The notes under the pieces: model-generated
What the model was told of the DNA's origin: nothing
Seen by the model: only the letters and a program-made list of their open reading frames with translations
Databases searched by the model: none
Assembly (NCBI RefSeq): GCF_048544455.1
Contig: NC_133528.1
Location: 51,016,293 to 51,080,292, forward strand
Length of the DNA stretch: 64,000 nucleotides
Reading direction: 5' to 3'
Origin: Silene latifolia
Taxonomy: Eukaryota; Streptophyta; Magnoliopsida; Caryophyllales; Caryophyllaceae
Shown here: positions 33,469 to 44,689 of the stretch, one piece after another
Layout of the letters: the number at the start of each line of letters is the position of its first letter
Numbering within the stretch: the stretch's first letter is position 1
Made by a program: the position numbers and the translations under genes

Positions 33469-33904
33469 GAGTGATGTGTGATGTCTAAGTGTTCTCATAA
33501 AGTCAGTCTGTGTTTAGTGTCTGGGCGAAGCCAACGTTGTTACTCTGTGAGTTTAATCCTCCTTGTCAATGCCAAGTGATCTTGATTCCCATGTGCCCTC
33601 GGGAGCACGCCCATGCCATACGATATCTTCGTCCCAAGTCCGACGACCTTGTGATTCCCGTTTGTCATCTTTTGGCGTCAGAATGGCCAATTTACATTTC
33701 TACCCCCAATAAGTCAATAATTGAATTAAAACCCGTGCACACTTACGGTTTTATTTTCCTTTTTGGTTTTACGGTAGCGGGCTACGCCCACGTTTGTTTA
33801 CGCGTCATACAGAGTGTCTGAGTCGTATTTCTTGCTCACCCGTCAAGGTTCGATTTCAAAATGCCAAAGATTTCAGAATTCCGAAATTTCAAAAACTTTT
33901 TGCG

Positions 33905-34240
33905 AATTATGGGATAGATGATCCAAGTAGTGGTACATTTCAAGTCAAGGTTCAAATCTCAAAATCAAATTTTGGGTCGATGACCCAACATCCAAGTGAT
34001 TCATTTCAAATTCAAAATTTGGGTCGATAGCCCAATTATTCAAAATTTTAAACATGTTCACATTTCGGGTCGATGACCCAGTCTTTCAAACTCAAATTTC
34101 GGGTCGATGACCCAACATTCCAAGTGATGTCAAATTCAAAATTCGGGTCGATGACCCAATTATTCAAAATTTCCAAATTCAATTTTTGGGTCGATGACCC
34201 AATCTTTCAAATGATCTAATTTTAGGATCGATGATCCAAA
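33905..34240. repeat. Array of quasi-palindromes TTGGGTCGATGACCCAA
   Basis: Clear copies at 33972, 34019 (gatag variant), 34065, 34099, 34143 and 34186, and diverged ones at 33911 and 34224 (ggatcgatgatcc). Each has a 5-7 bp stem with a 3-base centre. Spacing is 33-60 bp, with repeated attcaaaattt sequence between copies. One more partial copy lies near 34700. Confidence 0.9.
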
Positions 34241-34310
34241 TGTGCTTATGTGATGATTATTGCTAGTACGTTTTTGTGTTTCAAATATAGCAGGATATGC
34301 TTCAACTGGG

Positions 34311-34376
34311 GGCTCTAAAGTCTTCGACTTTAGAACCATTGCAAACTGAGGGCTCTGAAGCCGTTGGCTTCAGAGA
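34311..34376 (+). other. Pair of covarying hairpins
   Basis: Hairpin A: GGCTCTAAAGTC, loop TTC, GACTTTAGAACC (34311-34337; 12-bp stem, one mismatch). Hairpin B: GGCTCTGAAGCC, loop GTT, GGCTTCAGAG (34351-34375; 10-bp stem). The two differ by two base-pair changes that keep pairing (A-T to G-C and T-A to C-G). Each follows a polypurine-like actgggggctc/actgagggctc. Confidence 0.85.
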
Positions 34377-34519
34377 CCATTATCAAGATGAAATGGATGA
34401 CATCCACTCAGAATTCAATTCAATACAAGAGTATGAAATGGAAGAATTCCGTAGCTGAAAGCAAATAATGAAAGTGGCGGCAACCTCCTTGGAAAGTCCC
34501 GTCCTATTCGGACAAGCGC

Positions 34520-34616
34520 CGCGAGATGATAAATTTTGGGCAAATGTCGGCGAGATGATGAATTTTGGACAAATGCCGCAGATGATAAACTTTGGGCATG
34601 TGTCGGCGATTTGCCG
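34520..34616. repeat. Three 29-30 bp tandem units
   Basis: gcgagatgataaattttggg at 34520, a close copy at 34550 and a diverged one at 34579 (cagatgataaactttggg). Confidence 0.85.
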
Positions 34617-34897
34617 AACTACGACGCGGGTTTGATTCCGTCAGAAACGGATACGTAGGCGCCTAAGGATAAGGCTCAATCCACCTTTTATGCAATTTAT
34701 GGGTCGATGACCAACGATGATATTTCGACGCAACAGAAGCAAGAGTCAATCCCCAACGAAGTTTCAGGTATGATCTCTTCTTATGGTCAAGCGAGCTTAT
34801 ATACGCAAGTCTAATGGACTATAAACGACCCTTGAGAATCCTCGGGTCGAGAGGGACTGGGGTATACTTTGACTTTCGCCTTGTCCAAGCCTCAGTC

Positions 34898-34910
34898 AAA
34901 GTGGGGGCTC
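34898..34910 (+). other. Polypurine tract of Tat-1
   Basis: aaagtgggggctc lies immediately before the 3' LTR start TGTAGATACC. This is the expected primer site for plus-strand synthesis in Tat/Ogre elements. Confidence 0.85.
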
Positions 34911-37900
34911 TGTAGATACCCGTATCCGTCGATATTGGAATTTATAGAGAACCCGACAAACACCCGATGATGATAGGACACATGTATTTATTAGTTGTCA
35001 TGGTCATTATTTGGGTTCGTTTTACGATGTAGAATGAGCGTTGTCGACGGAGTATTTTATTAATTTAAATGATATTTAAATCAAATGTTTTTTTAAGTGA
35101 ATTCATTTTATTAATTTAAGTGATATTTAAATTAAAGCTTTATTTTGAATTTATTTTCTCAAGATTATTTTATTGAAAATAAAATAAATATTTTATTTGA
35201 AAAATCATTTTATGAGTATATTTGATTTGAAAAATCATTTATTTTTAATGTGTTAATTGATTTGAAAAATCGATTTTAAAAGCGAAGAAAACTCGTTTTG
35301 AACATGCGTTTTGGAGCTCGATTTTAGCTCGGTTTTTGGGCCCGTTTCCTTTACGACTTGGCACGAATATCGAGTACACTACCAACCTAAGCCTCTACCC
35401 ATCCAGCCTTGTTCGAACCCCCTATCCACGGCCCAAATTCCATCCCCAAACACCCCCCAACCAGCCCGCGCATACAAGCAGCCCCCCTGTTTTGGCAGCT
35501 CAATCCCGAGCCCAAAACCCGCTCCAAACATCACCAAAACCCGTACCCATTAACCCCAACCCATACCCTAGTATCCTACCCATATTACCCTAGCTTAATC
35601 ACCAAGAAAACCCCTCTCAAACCCTCACAAAAGCTGCTGGACAGCAGCTATGCGTGAGCAGGCCCGACTGCCTCTCCCTCCCTTTTACCCTACTTTAACT
35701 CCTTATAAATACCACCCCTTCACCATACATTCATTCCTCTAAGTTCTCCCCACATCCTACCATCACTCAAAAGCTTTAAACCTCAGAAACAAACCCTAAT
35801 TGCCTCTCAAAAACCCTCCACAAAACCGACATACAAACTGAAACTGTTTGTGTGTCCTCCTCGAAGAACAATTCGTTCCTCCCTCAAACCTCCATCAAAA
35901 CTCGATTTTCTTGTTCCTAATTAACCACATAACATCCATCTACACATTAGACAAAGATTTACGAGCCAAATTGCCCTTGAGAGTACACGAAATCCCTCGA
36001 AAAACAGAGTGTTATACACTCTGTTTTTGTGTTTGTTCTGTCTGTCCAGTTCTGTTTGTGCTCGTTTTTCGTGCCCAATAACTCAAAACAAGCGGGGGTT
36101 GCTTTAAGATCTCTGTTCTCCTCTCTTTCTAGTTTTCAAAACATCTTTTAAATCGAATTTTCATCGTGAAACGAGGGAGAAATCGCTGTTTGAAAGTTGC
36201 TGTCCAGATTCGATAAAAACGCGTGTTTGCTTTGTTTCTTCGTCGACGACGGCCTCTCGAGATAAAATCTACCATCGATTACGACCCAAGACGGTGTCAA
36301 CGATACATGTAGGTTGAGGGTGCATCAAATCCTCCTCTTTCTCCTTTTTTATTTCGTTTTTATGTTTGTTTTTCTTATAGTTTGTTTTTGTTTGTTTATC
36401 GCTTTTATTTATCGTTTAAATTAACTATGAAACTAGTTTAGTCCGAGTATGAGTTAAAGTACCACCATGAACACCCGCGTTGACTTGAGATGGGAAAGAA
36501 ACCGCTACATCAGTCGGTCGTACACCCCCGTCTCATTTACATATCCTCGTGTTCAAGGTAGGGCATTAATAAAACGAATTCTGACTTCGCTCTTCGCTTT
36601 TGACCCCTCTTTTGTTTCGTGTGATTCGACCCACCTTAGGACCCGTCACATGTTAGTATGACCTCTGATTGTTAACATATAACTCGTTTAGATGACATTA
36701 GATCAATTTAATAACCTAATTAGACACATTAGGGTACATCGACATAGCTTTAAAAATCAACTGACGATTCTGTAACTTAATCGAACGCATCTCTCTCTTT
36801 CACCTAATTTCTCGTTAGTATAAGAGTGCGTGATTAGCACCTTCTTATTAACACTCGATGAGTTAAATTAATTAGAAAACTTGACCTAATTGGACCCCTT
36901 TAGGCCGTGTAGAATGCGCATTTGTAAGGTATCTTTTCAAATCGATCAACGTCGTTTCTAACTTGTTTTTTAGCCCGCTTTCGAACTTGTTTCGCTATCA
37001 ATCGATCTAACTAATGAACCTGACCTAGGACTTAGGGTTGGACGTGGCTTTAGGCCGTGAGGCTTGGCCGTGTCCTTTGGTCTTTATTGTTTCGTTTGTT
37101 TTACATCGTTTGTTCTTTATTGTTTTGTCGCTTGTAATTTATCGTTTGTTATCGAGTTGTAATTTTCGAGTTAGCTTTCTTTTATCGAGTCAAAACCTCT
37201 TTCAAAACCTTAGTCTTGTTTGGTTAGATGGTTGTGCCCCAATGCATGTAGGAGCGTAGTAAATCGCATGTTGTTTAAAGCAACATGGCCCGATTTATGC
37301 TAATGCATGCTTTGGTGCGTGGCCTTATGTCTAATTCGATGAGATTAAGTGAAAGCACACATTACGAGGAGTGACCCAAGGCCGTGAGTCATGTAAGCCG
37401 TGGGCCACCCCTTTGTGCACGGTTTCCTAGGCCGAATGGCCGTGTATTGCGTCGTGTGTATAGCGTTGTATTTTAGATCGAGTTGTATCTTTAATTTCTC
37501 GTTGTGTCGGCATGAAATGCCTGGGTTGTAATAGGGTAGATCCCAACGGCTCCCCCATTCCCATCAAGCCTTGTTTGTTTCGTTTGAATGTTGTTAGATC
37601 AATCAACCCACATGCTAAATTACAACTTTGACAAAGTTAGTTTAGTTGCATCTAAAACGACATAGAAATTGTTGTCACATGTTAGGGTTTTAAAACGATG
37701 TTTGCATATCATATATCGCAGTAGCTATGACCTTGTTTGAACTCCGACACTTGACTTAGTAGAGGCCGTTATCGACGGGCGGGGTTAGGTGTCCTTATGG
37801 GCTTCCTAACACGTACCCTCACCCCTTACTCAAGATCTATGGTTTGTGGATCCGTCTAAATACCATTGGATTACGAGAGTCATTCAAATCGAGTGATATA

Positions 37901-38104
37901 GGGTACAAGTCTTTATCTTTAATCACTCGTAGTCGATTGGCTTTATGCTTTTCGATGAAAGGTGTAAAGTTGACTTGAACGGTTCCAAGTTCCCAAAAAA
38001 CTTGGTGGCGACTCTAATTTGTCTTAATTCGATTCGAAAGAACCTCGAGTCGATTATGCCTAGTGTGAATCCCGCGGACGCAGTTCCCGAGGGCCTTGTC
38101 CACA
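34911..38104 (+). repeat. Tat-1 3' LTR (3194 bp)
   Basis: Near-identical to the 5' LTR. It keeps the terminal ccaca that fits TG...CA, followed by the TSD agacc at 38105-38109. TATA box at 35704-35711. Confidence 0.92.
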
Positions 38105-38109
38105 AGACC
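38105..38109. repeat. Tat-1 target-site duplication, right copy
   Basis: agacc, identical to 26010-26014. Confidence 0.9.
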
Positions 38110-38166
38110 AAAAAGAAATCTCACCAGCGATATCCTCCTTTAAGATACGAGGCAAAGGCAGTGGAA
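38110..38166 (-). pseudogene. LINE-3 ORF1 fragment between two LTR elements
   Basis: Only 57 bp of LINE-3 separate Tat-1 from the Tekay element. The minus strand encodes ...LKEDIAGEISFW, which matches the DVVEEVEYW start of DUF4283 in LINE-2. It continues in frame into 26009 and, on the other side, into 47833. Confidence 0.8.
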
Positions 38167-38171
38167 CTTTC
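38167..38171. repeat. Tekay target-site duplication, left copy (ctttc)
   Basis: ctttc just before TGTAACACC; repeated at 47828-47832 after the other LTR. Confidence 0.9.
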
Positions 38172-39542
38172 TGTAACACCCACATACACCAAGGTGCCTT
38201 ACCAAGACCACCTAATGCATGAGAGTGCTACCATGTCGGTTACCCGAGGATATGTATATCAAATAGACCAGCAAAGAACGTACTTTAAATAAATAGTTTA
38301 GTAAATACATCAAAATCCAAAATACTGTAAAGTATGATACAACTGTTCCAAAACCAAATCCAACTAAAGTAAACAAAATGTTCGACATAATAGCGGAAAA
38401 CTTCTAATAGACTCGTGGTGACTCATGCCTAGCTAATCCCTCGCTAATCCAAATCATACCTGCTCAATAACTGCTCATCATCCCCGAATGGATCACCACA
38501 GTTTTTACAACAATTAAACGGGGTCAGTTACTGATTACACAATATAAGACAATTCAACACCAATTCACAAACACAATTCCCAACACCGTCATATGACCAA
38601 TCACCTAGCTAGCCTAAAGGTCTAGGCCTGCCAGATTACGGTCGCAACCAGTGATCCACACCGTCAGTGCAGGACTGCAGCCGTTCCCACCTAAGCCCCG
38701 CTCATCTTTACCGAGCGAAATCCCCTGTTCCTTAATGTGCACATCCCCTCTTGTGGCGGGTTTCACAAGGGGCGAATCAAGGGCGTAAAGCCACTCCCGC
38801 AAGTTACTCCACTCAGCCGAGGGCGCACCTCGCGAACCACAGACAAACAACCACAATCAATTACGATATCAACATTACCAATTCAATTACGATATAGACA
38901 AATGCCATTAATCAACAATCAATAACCAATCAACCATCACATATTATGTAAACAATAACTGAGTAGGAAACCCTACCTGGAAACGCAATAACCATAATTG
39001 ACACAACAGCAGATCAGAAACGCTACTCTACGAAATCACCACCTATCAACATAGAATCATACAATCACAAACTAATACCAATAATACTCCCCAAAACCCC
39101 CAAATTTACCCAATTAGGATTTAATCAAAATTAACGAAACAACATAAAAATTGTACTAGGATCTCACCCACAATGCGACGGTCTCAACGCTGTAAAGAAC
39201 TCTGGAATCCGACGACTCAAGCTCTTGGATTTGATAGCAATGTGAGAGAGAAAAGCTACTTAACTTTTGTTTTCTCTTTGTGAAACTTAGAATAAAGTAG
39301 AAAGTAAAAGTAACTGACGAAAATTACTTTTTATATCATTCTCACGCTGCTATCAAAACCCGGCCAAAAACCCGTAAATCCTGACGCACTCGATCGAGTA
39401 AGTGAGGTACTCGATCAAGTGGCCCCTACTCGATTAAGTACCCATCAGACAGAACACTGTCCAGAATGCAAAACCGACTTACTCGACAGAGTAAGCCTTA
39501 CTCGATAGAGTACCCAATAGCACATAAAACCGTAGTATTACA
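38172..39542 (-). repeat. Tekay 3' LTR (1371 bp)
   Basis: Plus-strand termini TGTAACACCC...TATTACA. The U3 side (39380-39520) carries several ACTCGATCGAGT-like palindromes upstream of a TATA-like GATATAAAAAG at about 39320 on the minus strand. Confidence 0.9.
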
Positions 39543-39556
39543 GTCTTCCCTCCTTA
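39543..39556 (-). other. Polypurine tract of the Tekay element
   Basis: The minus strand reads TAAGGAGGGAAGAC directly before the 3' LTR. Confidence 0.8.
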
Positions 39557-39762
39557 GAAATGAACTTCGTCCCCGAAGTTCAAACCCATACCCAAAAACA
39601 AAGTTACTAACTCAGCAACGACACAACAACGCATCGAAACTTAAAAACAAAACCCAACCATCACTCATACCAACTCAAAACAACCACTAACTGTACGAAA
39701 ATCGACATAAAACCATACCAAAACCTTATGCGATCATCTCCTACCTCCTAAAAGAAACATGG

Positions 39763-41078
39763 TTACATCCCCGTAACCACACATACCTGATCAAAAAGAG
39801 ATGGATACCGCTCCTTCATAACCTCTTCTGTCTCCCAAGTTGCTTTCTCAACATCGTGATTAGACAATAAAACCTTGAGTAACACTGTTTCCCCCGATCT
39901 AGTTTTGCGAACCTTGCGATCAAGAATCTGTTTTAGCAGCTCAAGATAAGACAAGGATTCATCCAACTGTATGTTCTCCACCTCTAATACATGGGAAGGG
40001 TCACTACCATACTTCCGTAATTGGGACACATGAAACACGTTATGTACACGATCCAAAGCTGGTGGTAAAGCTAACCAATAAGCAAATTCTCCCACACGAT
40101 TCAAAATCTCATACGGTCCAATGAACTTTTGGCTTAACTTCCCTTTCTTACCAAACCGCATAACCCCACGTATAGGTGACACTTTCAAAAGAACCTTATC
40201 CCCAACCTGAAACTCGATGTCCCGACGATGTAAGTCTGCATAGCTCTTTTGTCGATCTCGGGCTGCTTTCATCTTTTGTCGAATTACTTTCACTTGCTTT
40301 ATCATCTCTTTCACCATCTGTGGTCCTAAGACCACTACCTCAGCACTATCATCCCAGCAGATCCGGCTCCTACACCTTCTCCCATACAAAGCCTCAAACG
40401 GAGTCATCCCAATACTCGTATGGTAGCTGTTGTTGTAAGAAAACTCGATTAAATCCAACCTATCTTCCCAACTACCACCAAACTCAATTACACAAGCTCT
40501 CAACATATCTTCCAAATTCTTGATAGTTCTCTCTGTCTGTCCATCTGTTGCAGGATGAAACGCAGTACTCATGTTCAAGGTAGTTCCCATCATCTCTTGT
40601 AACTCTTACCAAAACCAAGAGATGAACCTCACATCCCGATCTGCACAATGTCCTTAGGCACCCCATGTAACCTCACCACATGCTTCCTGTAGCCATTTGC
40701 CAGCTTCACCTTACTCCATGTACCTTTTATTGGAATAAAGTGAGCTCACTTAGTCAAACGGTCAACGATCACCCATATCATCTTATTACCTTGTTGGCTC
40801 CTCGGTAAACCCTCTATGAAATCCATAGAGATAGACTCCCATTTCCACTCAGGTACCTCAAGAGGCCGAATCTTACCTTGTCGACGTCGCTGCTCCCCTT
40901 TGACTCTCTGACATGTCAAACACCTAGCCACAAACTCAACTGTCTCTCTTTTCATCCAAGGCCACCAGAAAGTCTTCTTCAGATTTCTATAAAGCTTGTC
41001 ACCACCCGGATGCACTGAATACGGAGTACAATGAGCCTTTATCATGATTACCTTTTTCAACTCGTCATCCTTAGGCAC
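39763..41078 (-). pseudogene. pol: Tekay integrase with chromodomain
   Basis: 41078-40746 holds the HHCC zinc-binding region (HPGGDKLYRNLKKTFWWP, ARCLTCQ) and the start of the catalytic core (SISMDFIEGLPRS). After a break at 40594-40745, which removes or shifts part of the core, 40593-39763 gives the rest of the core (FHPATDGQTERTIKNLEDML, catalytic E) and the GPY-like region (FIGPYEILNRVGEFAYWLALP). The C-terminus, LDRKVRKTRSGETVLLKVL...ATWETEEVMKERYPSLF, is a chromodomain of the Tekay type. In this lineage it is thought to guide insertion into heterochromatin. Confidence 0.88.
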
Positions 41079-41165
41079 ACACTATCTCCCATCAAGTCGA
41101 ACACTCTCATCAGAATGAATAGAGAACCGAGACACTGTCCCTTTGTCTACTCCAGCTGTCCACTC

Positions 41166-41906
41166 CTAAATCTTAGAATTAAGAGCCTGCTTCCTGCGAA
41201 TATCATCATAAAAATCCGGCTCCACTGTCAAGTCTCTCCTAGTATGCCCTTTTCTAATCACATGTATCCCCATCTTACCTACCTCATCTCTTAACCTCAT
41301 CAAAGACATAGTTGTGCATAGAGAATGCGCACTCTTCCTGCTTAATGCATCAGCAACCACGTCTGCTTTCTCTTCATGGTATATGATATCCATGTCATAA
41401 TCCCCGATAGGCTCCATCCACCTCCTCTGTCTCATGTTCATCTCCTTTTGAGTAAAGATCTACTATAGACTCTTGTGATCAGAAACCCCCTTAAAGGTCG
41501 CCCCATAAAGATAGTGCCTCCAAATCTTGAGAGCAAACACAACTGCACCCAACTCTAGATCATGTGTCAGATAATTCTCCTCATAAGGCTTCAACTGCCT
41601 AGAAGCATAGGCAATGACTTTCCCGTTCTGCATCAACACACAACCCAACCCGTTCTTTGAAGCATCTGTATACACCTCAATGTTCTCACACCCGTCAGGT
41701 TTAGCTAAGACTGAAGTCGTGGTCAAACGCTTCTTTAATGTTTGGAACGTCATCTCACAACTTTCATCCCAACGAAACCTGTTTCTTTCCTTATCAATGC
41801 GGTCATAGGTCTGGCGACCTTCGAAACGTCTTTCACGAACCGTCAATAGTACCCTGCCAAACCCAAGAAACTCCTGATCTCGGCCACATTCTTTGGTACT
41901 TCCCAC
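41166..41906 (-). pseudogene. pol: Tekay RNase H domain
   Basis: [20 protein letters not shown] (catalytic D), [19 protein letters not shown] (catalytic E region) and [11 protein letters not shown] lie in 41463-41906. A double stop follows DHKSL. The end of the domain (MRQRRWMEPIGDYDMDI, ADALSRK) is in 41166-41441. It degrades the RNA strand during reverse transcription. Confidence 0.85.
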
Positions 41907-43840
41907 TTAGACACCGCCTCTATCTTGCTAGGATCAACAGATACACCCTCTGTAGAAATCACGTGACCAAGAAAAGCCACTTTCTCTAACCAGAACTCAC
42001 ACTTAGACAACTTTGCATACAGTTGGTTGTCGCACACAGTTTGCAACACAAACCTCACATGATCTTCGTGCTCCTCCTTAGTCTTAGAATAGACTAAGAT
42101 GTCATCTATGAACACCACCACAAACTGTGTTGGAGTAAGTGTCCTCAACAATAGTGCGATCACATGATTAAACATCATAATTAAATCTCATAATAAGAAT
42201 ACGTAAGGGATGATTCAATTATATAGTCAACTGATCAACATTAATCGGTAATGATTGGCTAACTAGAGTTTGACATTACTGTCGTTTGACGGTGGTGATC
42301 AGTTGATCCCTTAAGGTCACACCTATAGGACAATTCACTTAATAGAAAAGTTAATTAATTGTATAATGACACAAGTTAATTTATTCCTTAAAAATTGAAC
42401 AAATTATATTTGTGAATGAGAATTTGTATCTTATTGTAATTCAATTAAATAAGATTCATTTTAGTAATTAATATATTATATTACTAGAGTGTATTTAATG
42501 TTTGTGAAACAATTAAGATATGAATGAATGGTTAATTATAATTATAAAATATTGTGGATTAAATTAACATGGCCCATTTTATTTACAATTAATTACGAAT
42601 TACTAGTTAAATTTATTGTATGAGATTTATTTTTATATAATTACATTTAATAAGTTAAATATGCATTAAAATGACATATGATCCATTATATGTCACATGT
42701 CACACAATAATACAATTGACAAAATTTACAAAATAAAATGGATTCCATTTTATGTGCATGGACCGATTTTTATGGGTTTAAAAGGGTGAATTGTGTTTAT
42801 TATTTTGATTATGGCAAACACAATCATAACCCTAATATCCTACCCTTCACTCTAAACATTTTGAGAAGAGAAAAAGAAAAAGGTGAAAGCCATGCATTGG
42901 CTCACCAACCCCCATCTACCCGGCCACCCATAAGAAGAACAAGGGGGTTGTTTTCTTATTTTTTTTCTATGACATGCACATTATTCATTCTACACTCTCT
43001 TCTTATCTTCTTCTCTCTAAAAAACAAGTTTTAGATCAAAAATTGTTCAAAATCTAATATCCTAATTAGATTACTAAAGTAGTAATAGAAATAGTATTAG
43101 ATTTATTTTAAGGTATCTATTTAATATATTTAGTTAATATATTATTTAGATTTAAGGGTTATTAGTTTGGGTGCAACTATGAGGAGAAATTCTACTTTGA
43201 ATGTTTGAAGATTTTGGAAGATCATCCAAAATGGTAATAGCTCAAGATCTAGTTTTGGAAGGAGTCGAAAACTAGTGCCCTTAAATTCGTCCATATGATG
43301 TAAAAAATATAATTTCTCCTTTTTGTTCCTTTTGTTATGCATGCACTAGATCCACAAGGTTTTTATTAACAAGTTAATTAAAATCACCATTAGAAGAGTC
43401 TAATAAGGGTATATGAACCAAACAAACTTATCCAAGAACTGACTGAAGATCCGGTTCATCAAATCCATAAACACTGTCGGTGCATAACCCAAACGACATC
43501 ACCACATACTCATACTGATCATACCTCGATCGAAAAGCTGTCTTTGGTATGTCTTCATCCTGAATCCTCACCTGATGGTACCCTGATCTCAGATCAATCT
43601 TTGAAAACAATCATGCCTCACTCAGCTGGTCAAACATATCATCTATCCTTGGAAAAGGATGCTTGTTCTTCACTGTAACACTGTTCAACTCCCTGTAGTC
43701 GATACACAATCTCAAACTCCCATCTTTCTTCTTCACAAACAAAACAGGTGCACCCTACGGCGATACACTAGGTCTAATTTATCCCTTCTCTATCAAATTA
43801 TCCAACTGTTTTTTCAGCTTCCCCAACTCTTTAGGACCCA
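41843..43840 (-). pseudogene. pol: Tekay reverse transcriptase, split by a copia LTR
   Basis: The N-terminal half (43840-43425) includes [15 protein letters not shown] and [10 protein letters not shown], then a frameshift followed by the conserved MDLMNRIF segment in another frame. The C-terminal half (42127-41843) begins at [15 protein letters not shown] with the catalytic DD and continues with [15 protein letters not shown] and SFLGLAGYY. The copia LTR at 42128-43424 separates them exactly at the codons before the catalytic motif. Several stops occur in the N-terminal half. Confidence 0.88.
42128..43424 (+). mobile_element. Solo copia LTR inserted in Tekay RT
   Basis: It starts TGTTGGAGTAAGTGTCCTC and ends AAACA, with a 5-bp TSD aactg (42123-42127) and aactt (43425-43429), one base changed. 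It is related to the copia LTR at 5738-7001: same order of conserved blocks, similar length (1297 versus 1264 bp), but well diverged. No internal region, PBS or second LTR is present, so LTR-LTR recombination removed the rest. ORFs at 42738-43034 and 43142-43342 are LTR sequence. Confidence 0.88.
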
Positions 43841-44494
43841 TGCACTACGGGGCCTTAGATATCGGTCCCGTCACTGCTTTCAACTCCACACTGAAATTTA
43901 TATCTCTCTTTGGTGGTAAACCCGGTATCTCCTCTGGAAAAACATCTTGAAACTCTCCCACCACTGGTATCTTATCTGTTGTCGGCTCAACCCTACTATG
44001 ATCTTTCACATGGCATAGAATTAAAGGACACCCCGTCCTCAAGTAAGACTTCAAGATCACCGCTACAATCACTTTGACTTTGGGTTTGAAAACAAACCCA
44101 TGATAAGACACAGTAACTCCCTTAGGACCTCTAAAATAAACTTTCTTTTAGTAACAATCTATTGTAGCCTTGTACTTACCCACCAATCCATCCCAACTAT
44201 CATCTCAAAACCTTCCATAGGAAATTCTAACAAGTCCACTGGAACATTAACCTGCCCAACTATCATAGATACACCCTTATACAACCACCCACAAGACATT
44301 GACTCACCCAATGGTATAAAAACCTCATCTTTTACAGACTTAAACTCTCTTAAACCCATAGACTTAGCATGACCCGACGATACAAAAGAGTGTGACGCCC
44401 CAGAATCAAACAAAACAAAGGTAGAAACATCATTAACAAGAAGGGTACCGGTGATCACGTGCGCATCATTCTCAGCAGCTTTCTTGTCCATCAT
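43841..44494 (-). pseudogene. pol: Tekay protease and linker to RT
   Basis: 44159-44494 carries the aspartic protease active site VLFDSGASHSFVS and the flap-side FEMIVGMDW. 43845-44111 in a new frame leads into RT with EFQDVFPEEIPGLPPKRDI. It would cleave the Gag-Pol polyprotein. A frameshift near 44150 separates the two. Confidence 0.85.
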
Positions 44495-44689
44495 AAATAG
44501 TTTGCCATTGGTCTTTTGTCGACCCCCTTATACCGTACTAACTGAAGTAGATGGCTTGGTAGCTGACCTCTGATTGTTGTTAGTCGCCGGTTTTTGATAA
44601 GAATTACCGCCATTGCGGTTGAATCCATCGTTGTTGTTACCTTGCCCTCTTTGATTATTCCATGACCCAGATGGTAGATTGCTAGCATA

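Larger units (their letters stand above)
26015..38104 (+). mobile_element. Tat-1: Tat/Ogre-type LTR element with gag only (12.09 kb)
   Basis: It has two nearly identical LTRs (26015-29211 and 34911-38104), a PBS (29212-29230), a gag region (30331-31729), a 3.2-kb 3' region full of short repeats, and a polypurine tract just before the second LTR. The LTR start TGTAGATACCC, the PBS and the gag type place it in the Tat/Ogre lineage. No protease, RT, RNase H or integrase is present. By eye the LTRs differ at roughly 15-20 positions plus a few small indels in 3.19 kb, so the insertion is recent. It lies in LINE-3 ORF1 with TSD agacc. Confidence 0.93.

Noticed and set aside
33905-34240. Possible CRISPR-like array
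   Set aside because: Plant nuclear context, repeat cores of 15-17 bp, spacers that are themselves repeats, and no cas genes.
42738-43034. ORF of 98 codons
   Set aside because: It is inside the solo copia LTR and has no similarity I recognise.
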